DNA from: Tautonia sp040717455
GTDB lineage: Bacteria; Planctomycetota; Planctomycetia; Isosphaerales; Isosphaeraceae
DNA length: 64,000 nt
Assembly: GCF_040717455.1 (NCBI RefSeq)
Contig: NZ_JBFEFH010000008.1
Span: 124,001 to 188,000, forward strand
Direction of reading: 5' to 3'
Shown: positions 25,964-35,950 of the stretch, in pieces
Numbering within the stretch: position 1 is the stretch's first letter
Layout: each line of letters starts with the position of its first letter
Made by a program: the position numbers and the translations under genes
The notes under the pieces: generated by a model
The model's database searches: none
Seen by the model: only the letters and a program-made list of their open reading frames with translations
Told to the model about the DNA's origin: nothing

Positions 25964-28663
25964 ATGGCGATCCAGGCAGGAACCTTGGTGAAAAAATTGA
26001 ACCCGACGTGCCTGGATGCGCTCCAGTCTGCCGCGGGGCTCTGCCTGTCTCGCACGAACTATAGCGTCGAGATCGAACACTGGTTGCTCAAGCTCACGGA
26101 GTCGGTCGATTCGGATCTCCAGCGAATCTTCCGCCATTTCGACCTGGATTCGGCCGTGATCCAGCGCGACCTGGTTTCCGCGATCGATCGCTTCAAGACC
26201 GGCAATTCAAGGACGCCCACACTCTCCCCGCAGATTGAAGATGTGATTAAGGAAGCCTGGCTACTTGCCTCGGTCCAGTACGGCCTGGGGCAGATTCGCT
26301 CGGGGGTCGTGTTATTGGCCCTCCTGAGTCATGATTCGCTGCGTCGCCTCGCGAGGGAAATGTCACCCGTCCTCACCGAGATCCCTATCGATCGCCTCGA
26401 GCTCGAACTCCTGGACGCCTCCGCCGGATCGGTCGAGGATGTGGGGCCAGCGGCGGCTTCGACCGCCTCGCCGCCCGGAGCGAGCGGAGATTCAAGGGTC
26501 CCGTCCGGTCAAGGGTCGGGTCGGGCGCTCGATCAATTCACGATCGACCTGACCGGCCGGGTCGAGGCGGGTGAGATCGATCCGGTGATCGGCCGAGACG
26601 AGGAAATCCGCCAGATGGTGGATATTCTCATCCGACGTCGGCAAAACAACCCGATTCTCACGGGCGAGGCGGGAGTCGGGAAGACCGCCGTGGTCGAGGG
26701 CTTCGCCCGCCGAGTCGTGGCGGGTGATGTGCCGGAAGTCCTCCGGAACATCCGGATTCACGTCCTTGATCTGGGCTTGCTGCAGGCCGGGGCCGGAGTC
26801 CGGGGCGAGTTCGAGAATCGGCTCAAACAGGTCATTTCCGAGGTCAAAAGCTCTCCTGTCCCGATCGTGCTGTTTATCGACGAGGCCCACACGATCATCG
26901 GCGCGGGGGGACAGGCAGGTCAGGGAGACGCCGCCAACCTCCTCAAGCCGGCGTTGGCCCGGGGAGAATTGCGGACGATCGCCGCGACGACCTGGGCCGA
27001 GTACAAGAAATACTTCGAGAAGGATGCCGCCCTCGCCCGCCGATTTCAGGTCGTGAAGGTTGAGGAGCCCGACGAGCCTCGCGCCATCACGATGATGCGG
27101 GGCATCAGTGAGATGCTGGAGCGGCACCATCGCGTCCGAATCCTCGACGAGGCGATCCACGCGTCCGTGACCCTGTCGGCCAGATACCTCAGTGGCCGCC
27201 AGCTCCCCGACAAATCCGTGAGCCTCCTCGACACCGCGTGTGCTCGGGTGGCCATCGGCCAGGCGTCGACTCCGGCAGAGGTGGAGGACGCCCGCCGGAG
27301 GATCGACGCCCTGAACATCGAGCTCGGGATTCTCCGTCGCGACGAAGCTGCCGGCTCCCCCCATCGCGAGGCCATCGAGGCTCGATCGGCGGAGCTGGTC
27401 CAGGCCGAGGCCCGCCTCGCGAATCTCGAAGCTCGATGGGCCGTCGAACGCGAACGAGTCGCCGAGATCCGGGAGCTGCTCGACTCGATTGAACAGGCCA
27501 GGATCGCCTCCGAAGCCGATCAGGGCGGCGCATCTCCCCCTGATTCCGCTTCCGACGCCCCCGTCCATTCGTTCGAGGACCTCCGCGCCCAGCTCGCGGC
27601 AAAGACGTCCGATCTCAGGGCACTGCAGGGGGAATCACCCTTGATGCAGGTGTGCGTCGACTCCGAGACCATCGCTCAGGTCATCGCCGGATGGACCGGG
27701 ATCCCGGCGGGGCGGATGATGGCCGACGAGATACAGACGGTGTTGAACCTGCACGAGATGCTCGGTCGTCGCGTTGTCGGCCAGGCTCATGCGCTCGAGG
27801 CGATTAGCCAGCGAATCCGGACGGCGCGCGCCAACCTGACCGACCCTCGCCGGCCCATCGGCGTCTTCCTGCTGGTCGGCCCGAGCGGTGTCGGGAAAAC
27901 CGAGACCGCCCTGGCGCTCGCCGAGTCGCTCTATGGAGGCGAGCGCAATCTCATCTCGATCAACATGTCCGAGTATCAGGAAGCCCACACGGTCTCGGGG
28001 CTGAAGGGCTCACCGCCCGGCTATGTCGGCTACGGCGAGGGAGGCGTATTGACCGAGGCCGTCCGCCGTCGACCGTATAGCGTCCTCCTCCTCGACGAGG
28101 TCGAGAAAGCGCACCCGGATGTGATGGAGCTGTTCTTCCAGGTGTTCGACAAGGGCGTCCTGGAAGATGCGGAAGGACGCGAAATCGACTTCAAGAATAC
28201 GGTCATCCTGCTGACCTCCAACGTGGGTACCGACACGATCATGGAGGTGGTCCCGGTCGGTCAGGCCAATCCCGATCCGGGACTCCTGAACGAGGCGCTC
28301 CGACCCGACTTGCTCAGGGCGTTTCCCGCGGCGTTACTCGGCCGGATGATCGTTGTGCCGTATTTTCCGGTCCGTGACGAGGTCCTCCGCCAGATCACCC
28401 GCATGCAGCTCGATCGGATCGCTCGCCGCATGACCGAGAATCATGGGGCGATCTTGACGTATGACGACGCCCTCATCGACACGATCGTCGCTCGGTGCAC
28501 CGAGGTCGAGAGCGGTGCCCGCAATGTCGACCATATCCTGACGCGGAGCTTGCTGCCCGAACTCTCCCAGGCATTGCTGGCTCGCATGGTCGACGGCGAG
28601 CCGATCCGGAAGGCGGGCGTGAGCGTGGATTCTTCGGGGGCATTTACCTACGAGATTGAGTGA
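25964..28663 (+). CDS. tssH: T6SS sheath-recycling AAA+ ATPase TssH (ClpV)
   Basis: An 899-residue ClpB/ClpV-type unfoldase. The N-domain (residues 1-150) is followed by the first AAA+ module with Walker A GEAGVGKTAVVEG at about 233 and FIDEAHTIIGAGG. A coiled-coil middle domain lies at about 420-545, and the second AAA+ module has Walker A GPSGVGKTE at about 640 and LLLDEVEKAHPDV. ClpV disassembles contracted TssBC sheaths. Its T6SS role is inferred from the neighbouring tssA and divergent tssB. GGAGAG precedes the ATG. Confidence 0.96.
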   Translation: MAIQAGTLVKKLNPTCLDALQSAAGLCLSRTNYSVEIEHWLLKLTESVDSDLQRIFRHFDLDSAVIQRDLVSAIDRFKTGNSRTPTLSPQIEDVIKEAWLLASVQYGLGQIRSGVVLLALLSHDSLRRLAREMSPVLTEIPIDRLELELLDASAGSVEDVGPAAASTASPPGASGDSRVPSGQGSGRALDQFTIDLTGRVEAGEIDPVIGRDEEIRQMVDILIRRRQNNPILTGEAGVGKTAVVEGFARRVVAGDVPEVLRNIRIHVLDLGLLQAGAGVRGEFENRLKQVISEVKSSPVPIVLFIDEAHTIIGAGGQAGQGDAANLLKPALARGELRTIAATTWAEYKKYFEKDAALARRFQVVKVEEPDEPRAITMMRGISEMLERHHRVRILDEAIHASVTLSARYLSGRQLPDKSVSLLDTACARVAIGQASTPAEVEDARRRIDALNIELGILRRDEAAGSPHREAIEARSAELVQAEARLANLEARWAVERERVAEIRELLDSIEQARIASEADQGGASPPDSASDAPVHSFEDLRAQLAAKTSDLRALQGESPLMQVCVDSETIAQVIAGWTGIPAGRMMADEIQTVLNLHEMLGRRVVGQAHALEAISQRIRTARANLTDPRRPIGVFLLVGPSGVGKTETALALAESLYGGERNLISINMSEYQEAHTVSGLKGSPPGYVGYGEGGVLTEAVRRRPYSVLLLDEVEKAHPDVMELFFQVFDKGVLEDAEGREIDFKNTVILLTSNVGTDTIMEVVPVGQANPDPGLLNEALRPDLLRAFPAALLGRMIVVPYFPVRDEVLRQITRMQLDRIARRMTENHGAILTYDDALIDTIVARCTEVESGARNVDHILTRSLLPELSQALLARMVDGEPIRKAGVSVDSSGAFTYEIE

Positions 28664-28801
28664 CGGCCGCCCCGGTCGCCCCTCGTCGAACGCTTCGATG
28701 TTTGTCCCGATGTGACGTTGCCGCGGTCTCCGATCGTGATTTTTGCGGATCCGATCGGTCACGGCGGGTATTGAAGTCGACCGCTTCGGTCAGGATTGCT
28801 C

Positions 28802-30682
28802 ATGGAATCGGCACACTTCCTGGATCTCGACTCCCTGCTACAGCCCATTTCCGAAGACCGACCGGCCGGAGAGGACCTGCGTTGGGAAGACGAGTTCGCC
28901 CAAATCGAGGCCGCCCGCGAAAGCGATGAGGATGCGTCGAGCCGCGATATTTACGAGCGAGACCGGAAGCTGGCCGACTTCGACGCGGTCATCTCCCTGG
29001 GGACGGACCTGCTCAGGGAACGAACCAAGGACCTCCGCATCGCCGCCTTCGTGGCCGACGCCTTGGCCCGTCGCCACGGCTTACCGGGCATGCAGGATGG
29101 TCTGCTCCTGATCCGTCGCCTGCACGAGCACTTCTGGGAGTCGATGCATCCTGAGCCCGAGGATGGCGACCTGGAACTCCGGGAAGGCGTGATCGAATGG
29201 CTCGACGGGGAACGCTCCTTGCCGTTGATGATCCGGTCGGTGCCGCTCACCCAGGCACTTGGCGACCTCTGCTACTCGTTCTTCCGGTACAAGGAATCTC
29301 GGGATGTCGAACAGGCGATCGCCAAGACGCCCGACCGGGCCGATGAGCTGAAGGCCGAAGGCAAAATCCGCTCCGAGGACTTCGACAACGCCGTCAAAGC
29401 GACCGAAGAGTCGTTCTATCGAAACCTCCTCGTCCAGGTGCGAGATTGCCGGGCCGCGCTCGATCGGCTCAATGCCACTCTCTCGGCGGAGGAGTACTAC
29501 GGATCGAGGGGGCCGAGACTCTCCGGCTGCATCTCGGCGATCGAGGACGTCGGCAAACTCGTCGACAAGCTTGTCAAATCCAGGGGCATTACGGAGGAAG
29601 CTCCCGAGCCACCCGTCGCCGTCGAGCAGGAGCCCGAGCCCGAAGACGCGATCGACGTGGAACCGCAGGAATCGATTCCGGTCGCCGAGCCGGCCTCGCC
29701 GCAGCCTGTGGCCAGGGCGTCGTCCCGCTCCGGACCGATTCTCGACCCGTCTGATGCCCGCCGGCGTATTGCCGAGGGGGCCGGCTATCTGCAATCCTCC
29801 GACGCCTCCGATCCGGTCCCCTATCTGGTGGTCCGGGCCCTGGCGATGGGGGCCTTCTATCGGATTTCAGGGCACCCCAGCCCCTCGGAATTACCCGCGA
29901 TCTCGACCGAGACACGTCGGGCGGCCCGAAAGCTCGCCGATGACCAGGACTGGGAGGGGCTGCTGAAGCTATGTGAAAACGCGATGATCGGACCCGGAGG
30001 GCTCGGCTGGCTCGACGCGCACCGGTATGCCTTCCTTGCCCTCGATCAGCTTGGTCACGATGACGCGCGCAGGGCCTTGAGGGCGTTGCTGCTGGCCTGG
30101 CTCGACGACTACCCGGACTGGCCCGAATGCGAACTGGACGACGAGACGCCCTGCGCAGGGCGAGAAACGCGGGCGTGGCTCGCAGAACTCCAGCCCGTCA
30201 AGGACTCTCAGCCCGAGGCCGAGCCGGGACCAGAAGCGGAGCCCGAACCCGAGCCTCCGCAGTGGCTCCCGGTAAGTCCTGGGACCCAGCAGCCGAAGGA
30301 CGAATCGCACGAGCCAGACCCCTGGGATCAGGCTCGGGAATTGCTCGAATCGGGCAACAGCGCCGAGGCGCTCACGCTCATGGCCCGAGCGGTGCGAGAG
30401 GCTCGCACGGGCCGGGAACGGTTCTTGCGGACCCTGCAACAGGCGGAACTCTGCCTGGCCATGAATCGCACATCGATCGCCCGGTCGCTCCTGGACGACC
30501 TCGCTCGCCAGATCGATGAGTTCCGCCTCGAACGCTGGGAGGAGTCCGAGCTGTGTGCCCGGGTCTTCGCCGGCCTTTATCGGTGCGTTCGCGAGGAGGA
30601 TCCGGATCGCGCCCGGGAGGTCTATCGTCGGCTCTGTCAGTTCGACATCAGCCTCGCGGTGCAACTCGGCGACGGTCATTGA
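28802..30682 (+). CDS. tssA: T6SS cap/initiator protein TssA
   Basis: A 626-residue protein. The N-terminal ImpA domain is clear: LDSLLQPISEDRPAGEDLRW, then DWVISL-like segment FDAVISLGTDLL, DLRIAAFVADALARRHGL and LHEHFWESMHPEPEDGD. A Glu/Pro-rich linker at about 260-310 joins a helical C-terminal region with further acidic Pro-Glu runs at about 460-490. TssA primes tube-sheath assembly. The ATG at 28802 (CAGGA upstream) is taken rather than a TTG two codons earlier. It lies 138 bases after tssH. Confidence 0.94.
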   Translation: MESAHFLDLDSLLQPISEDRPAGEDLRWEDEFAQIEAARESDEDASSRDIYERDRKLADFDAVISLGTDLLRERTKDLRIAAFVADALARRHGLPGMQDGLLLIRRLHEHFWESMHPEPEDGDLELREGVIEWLDGERSLPLMIRSVPLTQALGDLCYSFFRYKESRDVEQAIAKTPDRADELKAEGKIRSEDFDNAVKATEESFYRNLLVQVRDCRAALDRLNATLSAEEYYGSRGPRLSGCISAIEDVGKLVDKLVKSRGITEEAPEPPVAVEQEPEPEDAIDVEPQESIPVAEPASPQPVARASSRSGPILDPSDARRRIAEGAGYLQSSDASDPVPYLVVRALAMGAFYRISGHPSPSELPAISTETRRAARKLADDQDWEGLLKLCENAMIGPGGLGWLDAHRYAFLALDQLGHDDARRALRALLLAWLDDYPDWPECELDDETPCAGRETRAWLAELQPVKDSQPEAEPGPEAEPEPEPPQWLPVSPGTQQPKDESHEPDPWDQARELLESGNSAEALTLMARAVREARTGRERFLRTLQQAELCLAMNRTSIARSLLDDLARQIDEFRLERWEESELCARVFAGLYRCVREEDPDRAREVYRRLCQFDISLAVQLGDGH

Positions 30683-30688
30683 ACGCGT

Positions 30689-30766
30689 GTCGAGGTTCGG
30701 CCTCGACGTCATCACTTTCGGGTCCGGAACGGCCAGCGGGCCGGGCACGATGCCCGACCCCGCTGG
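30689..30766. terminator. Pair of hairpins between convergent tssA and lipoprotein genes
   Basis: GTCGAGG/CCTCGAC with a five-base TTCGG loop covers 30689-30707. A longer interrupted hairpin (CCAGCGGG...CCCGCTGG enclosing CGGGC/GCCCG) covers 30733-30766. Their position between convergent stops suggests a bidirectional terminator, although T-tracts are weak. Confidence 0.6.
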
Positions 30767-30834
30767 GTTCCATTCCGTCGTGCTCAGGTGCCAGGGCGGG
30801 AAGCCCGGCCAGGGGCCATCGGAAGCCGTGGTGG

Positions 30835-31770
30835 TTACTGGAGATATGTCGGGATGGCCGGAGGAGGAATATCGTCCGAGGGGGCCTCATCGCTGGACTG
30901 GGGCAGGTTGGGAACGGGCGGGGTGGGAGCGTCAGGGCTGACGCGGACATCGGTTGCCGGGTCCGAGGAGTCCGGGTCGGTCCGGACATCCGAGTCCCGC
31001 TCCACAGGAACTTCCTCGACGACCGGCGGTTGCGGCTTCGGCACCGTGACATAGGACGGGCAGACCTGATTCATGGCGATCTCGTCGATCATCCGGAAGG
31101 TCATCACGCCGTTGATCATGACCAGCCCGAAGAGGGGCGGTTCGACCTCATACATGCCGAGGCCGTTGTCCATGCAGGCCGGCACGCCGTATTCGTTGGG
31201 CTCGCAGGGGATGTTTCCGTTGCGGCCGTGAGGGCAGGTCACTCCCTGGCCGTTACCCCCGTTGCCGGTGACCATGGAAGGAACCGGAGGGGACGCCCCC
31301 CCCATCACGGAGAAGCCGACATATTGCCAGCCTTTCAAGAACTTCCGGCCCTCGACCTCGCCGAAGACGGATTCGTAGTAGCCGATGGGCACGTTCGTCC
31401 CGGCGACGACCATGTCGGGAACCTCCGCCCCGGCGACGTTCTCTGGGGCTTCGGGGGGGGCCGGCGGGGCCGGAGGCGGCGGGTTCTTCCCTCCGGCGCT
31501 GACCTCGACCAGATTCCATCCGTCCTTCAGTTTCGCCGCCCCGTTGCCTCGAATCCGAAGGGCATACTCTTCGGAGAAGTCGGGCAGGAACTTCGTCTCG
31601 ATTTTGACCATCCGGCCGGTCGGATCCGCCGGGGTGACCAGGAGGTAAGGCTTGGGTCGGTAGTACCTGATCCCCGCCTGTCCGGGGCCCGGGTCTTTGA
31701 TCACATTGACGCTGCCGCATCCCGGTGCAAAGGCCACCACTAATACGATTCCGATGCACTTCCTGAGCAT
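30835..31770 (-). CDS. Putative lipoprotein of unknown function next to the T6SS
   Basis: A 311-residue exported protein. The N-terminus (MLRKCIGIVLVVAFAPGC) is a hydrophobic signal ending at Cys18, although the lipobox is not perfect. The middle has a Pro-rich run (about 100-112) and the domain IGYYESVFGEVEGRKFLKGW, with several Cys (CPHGRNGNIPC). The C-terminus is acidic and Pro-rich. I do not recognise a named family. AAGGACG lies before the ATG. It converges on tssA, so it is not in a tss operon, and similar exported proteins occur widely in planctomycetes. A TssJ-like role is possible because no TssJ is present here, but there is no sequence support. Confidence 0.83.
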   Translation of the reverse strand: MLRKCIGIVLVVAFAPGCGSVNVIKDPGPGQAGIRYYRPKPYLLVTPADPTGRMVKIETKFLPDFSEEYALRIRGNGAAKLKDGWNLVEVSAGGKNPPPPAPPAPPEAPENVAGAEVPDMVVAGTNVPIGYYESVFGEVEGRKFLKGWQYVGFSVMGGASPPVPSMVTGNGGNGQGVTCPHGRNGNIPCEPNEYGVPACMDNGLGMYEVEPPLFGLVMINGVMTFRMIDEIAMNQVCPSYVTVPKPQPPVVEEVPVERDSDVRTDPDSSDPATDVRVSPDAPTPPVPNLPQSSDEAPSDDIPPPAIPTYLQ

Positions 31771-32110
31771 TGGCGTCGTCCTTAACAGTGAGGATCACCA
31801 ATCTGGACGTCATCAACTCGGGCCAAGATTTCATCGACGACCTCCTGTCGACGACGATCCCACCGACCTTGACCGTGACGCCTTGGATACAGGTTGTATC
31901 GGTTGCCCCGGTTGAAGCGATCGCACTTTTTTCGGGAGGGCGTCCCCGTTTGCCCTTGACCGTTCGCCATGTCGAAGAATTTTCCCCATGACCTGGAATC
32001 TCCCCGGTTGATGAAGCCCCTCGACATACCCAGTTCGATTTGACAAACTCATGTAAGGAAACGCGTTCTCAATCCCAGGATCCTCCAGCCGTCACTGCGA
32101 GTCCTCCGGA
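31771..32110. other. Divergent spacer between lipoprotein gene and DUF1592-type gene
   Basis: 340 bases without a credible gene. A TTGACA hexamer is present at 32040-32045 on the plus strand, but no matching -10 lies 16-18 bases downstream. Otherwise nothing distinctive is seen. Confidence 0.4.
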
Positions 32111-34426
32111 ATGTTGCTGAACGATCGGAGATGCCTGCTTGCCGCAATCGCGGCAATCATGGGAGTTACGGTTTCTGCGTCTTCCTCCCCCGCGCAAGAT
32201 GCGGTGAAGGATGATCAGTTCCTTCAGCAAGTGCTCCCGCTCCTCGAGAATTACTGCATCGACTGCCATGCCGAAGTCTATGCGGAGGGGGGGGTCGTCC
32301 TCGATCACTTCGAGAATGGGGCGTCGGCTGTCGAGGACGGGGAGACCTGGCTGCGGGTGCTTGATGCATTGGAGGGTCGCATCATGCCCCCGATCGACCT
32401 CCCGCAGCCGTCGCTCGAAGAACTGGAAACCATGGTCGATTGGATCGAGCGGGACGTTCTGGCCGCCCGACCCGATCGGGCGAGTCCTCCCCCGGTCGTG
32501 CTCCGGAGATTGAACCGGCAGGAGTATGACAACACGATCCGGGATCTGCTTGGCGTCGACCTCCCGCTCTCCGAGGCGTTCCCCCCGGATGAGATCGGGT
32601 TCGGCTTCGATAACGTCGGCTCGGCGCTGAATATCTCCCCCATTCACATCGAGAAGTACCTGGATGCCGCCGAACGGGCCCTTGATGAGGCGATTACGCT
32701 TCCCGATGTCGAAGGATATCCCCCCGTCGAGTTGATCGGCCTGCGGACGTATCCGCTCCCGATGGACAGCCCCGTCGAATTCGAGCACGCCTTGAAGCCG
32801 GGTCGCTACCTGGTCGATTTCAGCTTGGTGAGGGTCCGGGTCGCCGACGAGGTCCCTCCTCCCCTGCTCGACATTCGCCTCGGAACGCTGGGGCGCCGCG
32901 TCGAGGCGGTCCAGGTCCAGGATGAGACGGTCGTCTATCGGCTCTGGTTGACGGTCGCCGACGGAGACTCGAAGGCTCGTATCGCGCTCGCTCCAGGCCA
33001 GACCGAATCAGAAGTCCTGGGACCAGACGTGATCGCCGCCATCGCGGGCGGCGATCAGCGTTATGGTGATGCCCGGGGTTTGCACGTCGATTCGATGGTC
33101 GTCCGCGGTCCGATCTCGGTGGAACCTGAAACGTTCCCCCCCTCGCATCGAGACCTCCTCCCGTGCGCCCTCGGGTGCGAGGATCCAAGTTCACTCGACT
33201 GCGCGCGTCGGGCCATCGCTCGATTTGCTGAGCGGGCGTTCCGGCGACCGGTTCGACCCGACGAGGAAGAACGGCTCCTTGAAATGTACCGCCTCGCCTA
33301 CGATCGAGGCGAGAGCCACGAACGCGCGATCCAGGTCGCCATGACCACGGCCCTCGTGTCCCCGCAATTCCTCTACCTCGTCGAGCCGGACGAGTCGCGC
33401 GAGGATCGGGAGCTCGACTCCTTCGAACTGGCCAGCCGACTGTCTTACTTCCTCTGGAGCAGCATGCCTGACGAGTCGCTCTTTCAGGCCGCTCGGGAGG
33501 GAACGCTCCGGGACGATCTGCCCCGACATGTCGACCGCATGCTCGACGATCCTCGATCCGAGGCCTTCGTCGCCAACTTCGTGGGCCAGTGGCTGCAACT
33601 CCGGACACTCGCCGGTGCCTCGCGCGATGAGACGCTCTTTCCCGGCTTCGACGATGACTTGCGTGAGGCCATGCGCGAGGAGACTCAGCGTTTTTTCGCC
33701 TCCATTTTGCGAGAGAACCGCAGCATCCTCGAGTTCCTGGATTCCGATTACACGTTCGTGAACGAAGACCTGGCGGCGCATTACGGCCTGGAAGGGATCA
33801 CCGGCGACGAGTTCCGCCGAGTCACCCTTTCAGATCGGAACCGGGGCGGTCTCCTGACTCAGGCGAGCGTCCTGACGCTGACGTCGAATCCAAACCGGAC
33901 CTCTCCCGTCAAACGGGGACAATGGATCCTGCAACAAATTCTCGGGACGCCCCCTCCTCCCCCTCCTCCCGGCGTCCCCGAGCTGGACGAAGATCCGCAA
34001 GCCGCCGAGGACGCCTCGCTCCGAGAACGATTGGAGCTCCACCGGACGAATCCCGAATGCGCCTCGTGCCACCGTCAGATGGACCCATTGGGCTTCGCCC
34101 TCGAGAATTACGACGCGATCGGTCGATGGCGCGTCGCGGATGGCGACCTGCCGATCGACCCTTCGGGAGAGCTGCCCGGGGGGATCCGCTTCGCGGACGC
34201 CGGCGAGCTGAAGCAGGTCCTGGCCTCCACCGCCACCAAGAAGTTCGCCAGGACCCTCGTGGAAAACCTGATGACCTACGGTCTGGGCCGCGGCCTGACG
34301 CCCGATGATTATCCCGAGATCGAAGCGATTCGAGAGCGGCTCGTCGCCGACGACTATCGAATCCGCACGATCATCTCGGGGATCGTTGAGAGCCGGGCCT
34401 TCCAGCACCGGGGTGTCGCCGAGTGA
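32111..34426 (+). CDS. Exported DUF1587/DUF1592/DUF1588/DUF1585 cytochrome-type protein
   Basis: A 771-residue protein typical of Planctomycetes. A signal peptide covers residues 1-30. A c-type haem motif CIDCH appears near residue 49. DUF1587 (LRRLNRQEYDNTIRDLLGVD) follows at about 135-200, then a carbohydrate-binding-like region, DUF1595/1592 (ERAFRRPVRPDEEERLLEMY, SRLSYFLWSSMPDE), DUF1588 (CASCHRQMDPLGFALENYD) and DUF1585 (ARTLVENLMTYGLGR). Function is not established; roles in polymer degradation or periplasmic electron transfer have been proposed for such proteins. It is followed after 103 bases by a DUF1552 gene, its usual partner. Confidence 0.95.
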   Translation: MLLNDRRCLLAAIAAIMGVTVSASSSPAQDAVKDDQFLQQVLPLLENYCIDCHAEVYAEGGVVLDHFENGASAVEDGETWLRVLDALEGRIMPPIDLPQPSLEELETMVDWIERDVLAARPDRASPPPVVLRRLNRQEYDNTIRDLLGVDLPLSEAFPPDEIGFGFDNVGSALNISPIHIEKYLDAAERALDEAITLPDVEGYPPVELIGLRTYPLPMDSPVEFEHALKPGRYLVDFSLVRVRVADEVPPPLLDIRLGTLGRRVEAVQVQDETVVYRLWLTVADGDSKARIALAPGQTESEVLGPDVIAAIAGGDQRYGDARGLHVDSMVVRGPISVEPETFPPSHRDLLPCALGCEDPSSLDCARRAIARFAERAFRRPVRPDEEERLLEMYRLAYDRGESHERAIQVAMTTALVSPQFLYLVEPDESREDRELDSFELASRLSYFLWSSMPDESLFQAAREGTLRDDLPRHVDRMLDDPRSEAFVANFVGQWLQLRTLAGASRDETLFPGFDDDLREAMREETQRFFASILRENRSILEFLDSDYTFVNEDLAAHYGLEGITGDEFRRVTLSDRNRGGLLTQASVLTLTSNPNRTSPVKRGQWILQQILGTPPPPPPPGVPELDEDPQAAEDASLRERLELHRTNPECASCHRQMDPLGFALENYDAIGRWRVADGDLPIDPSGELPGGIRFADAGELKQVLASTATKKFARTLVENLMTYGLGRGLTPDDYPEIEAIRERLVADDYRIRTIISGIVESRAFQHRGVAE

Positions 34427-34529
34427 TGGGATTGGAGTTGCGTTCCCCGATCGTCCCGGCCCCTCCGGGAATCGAGGCGATCGGGTGCGGAAGCCTGAAG
34501 ACCCGCGTCCTTTTCCGGGGGAAGTTGAG

Positions 34530-35867
34530 ATGGCGATCCGGATGAATCGGCGATCGATGCTCCGAGGCATGGGGGCCGCGCTCGCCCTGCCCTGGATGGA
34601 AAGCCTCCCTGCCGTCGCCGGCCCGGTCGGTGCCGCGTCGCAAGGCCCCCCCGTCCGGATGTGCTACTGGTATGTTCCCAACGGTGTTCATCTGCCGGCC
34701 TGGTTCCCGGAGCGACCGGGTACGCTGGTCGATCTCCCCGAGACTCTCCAGCCGCTCTCATTCGCCCGGCAGTATCTCAACTGCTTCCACGGGCTGACTC
34801 ACAACACCGCGCTGACCAATGGCGATGATGAAGGGTGTGGCCACGGCCAGGGGGCCGCGAGTTTCCTCACCGGTGCCCAGGCGTACAAGTCACAGGATGC
34901 CGTGCGCGTCGATGTCTCGGCAGACCAGCTCTATGCGAGGCACGTCGGCGATCAGACCCGCCTTCCGAGCCTCGAACTCGGTTGCGAGGCCGCCCGGTCG
35001 GGCAATGCGTTCGGATACAGCGGGACGTATAAGACGCATATCTCCTGGCGTACCCCGACCTCCCCTGCCCCTTACGAGCTGAACCCGAAACTCGTCTTCG
35101 ATCGCCTGTTCACCGACGGCAGCGAGAGTCTCACGCGGGCAACGGTCGCCGACCGCGACTTCTACCGGCGCAGCATCCTCGACTATGCGCTCGACGACGC
35201 CCGTCGCGTCCGCAGCCGGGTCTCCTCGGCCGATCGCCTCAAGCTCGACCAGTATCTGACCGGCGTGCGTGAGGTCGAGCGCCGGATCCAGAATGCCTCG
35301 TCGACGGATCTCTCCGGGACCGACTTCGAGCGACCCGAGGGGATCCCGAGCGACTTCGACGAGCACCTTCGACTGATGTGCGACCTGATGGTCCTGGCCT
35401 TCCAGACCGATAGCACCCGAGCCTCAAGCTTCATGGTCACCAAGGAGGCGACCGACAGGAACTACCCCTGGCTCGGCTTCACCGACGGCCACCACGAGCT
35501 CTCGCATCACGGCAACGACGAGGAGAAGCACCGCAAGCTCCGCGAGATCGACCGCTACCACATCTCAATCCTCGCCTACATGATCGAGAAGATGATGGAC
35601 GTCGAGGAGGCTGACGGTTCGAACCTGCTCGATCACTCGATGATCCTCTTCGGCAGCGGCATCAGCGACGGCGACCGGCACGACCACGTCAACCTGCCCG
35701 TCATCGTGCTCGGCAAAGGAGGAGGCTCGGTTCGCTCCGGCCAGTACCTGAAGTGTCGGCCGGAAACGCCCATGTCCAACCTCTTGCTCTCGATGCTCCA
35801 GGGCGCGGGTGTTCCCGTGGATCGCTTCGGGGACAGCACCGAACCGCTGTCAGGCTTCCTGGCCTAG
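34530..35867 (+). CDS. Exported DUF1552 protein
   Basis: A 445-residue DUF1552 protein. The N-terminus MNRRSMLRGMGAALALPWME has the RRxxLRG pattern of a Tat-type signal. Then come VRMCYWYVPNGVHLPAWFP, DEGCGHGQGAASFLTGAQA and the C-terminal HSMILFGSGISDGDRHDH-type motif, all typical. It is predicted to act outside the cytoplasm with the DUF1592-type protein encoded just upstream; the biochemical activity is unknown. The ATG at 34530 follows a purine-rich GGGGGAAGTTGAG; the frame is open further upstream but overlaps the previous gene. Confidence 0.94.
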   Translation: MAIRMNRRSMLRGMGAALALPWMESLPAVAGPVGAASQGPPVRMCYWYVPNGVHLPAWFPERPGTLVDLPETLQPLSFARQYLNCFHGLTHNTALTNGDDEGCGHGQGAASFLTGAQAYKSQDAVRVDVSADQLYARHVGDQTRLPSLELGCEAARSGNAFGYSGTYKTHISWRTPTSPAPYELNPKLVFDRLFTDGSESLTRATVADRDFYRRSILDYALDDARRVRSRVSSADRLKLDQYLTGVREVERRIQNASSTDLSGTDFERPEGIPSDFDEHLRLMCDLMVLAFQTDSTRASSFMVTKEATDRNYPWLGFTDGHHELSHHGNDEEKHRKLREIDRYHISILAYMIEKMMDVEEADGSNLLDHSMILFGSGISDGDRHDHVNLPVIVLGKGGGSVRSGQYLKCRPETPMSNLLLSMLQGAGVPVDRFGDSTEPLSGFLA

Positions 35868-35950
35868 GCTGATGTGCCCCTCGTTTCGGTGGGACGGCGG
35901 AATCGATCCGGCCTTCCCACCCGGGATTCCCATGGCGTCGGAGTGCGATC

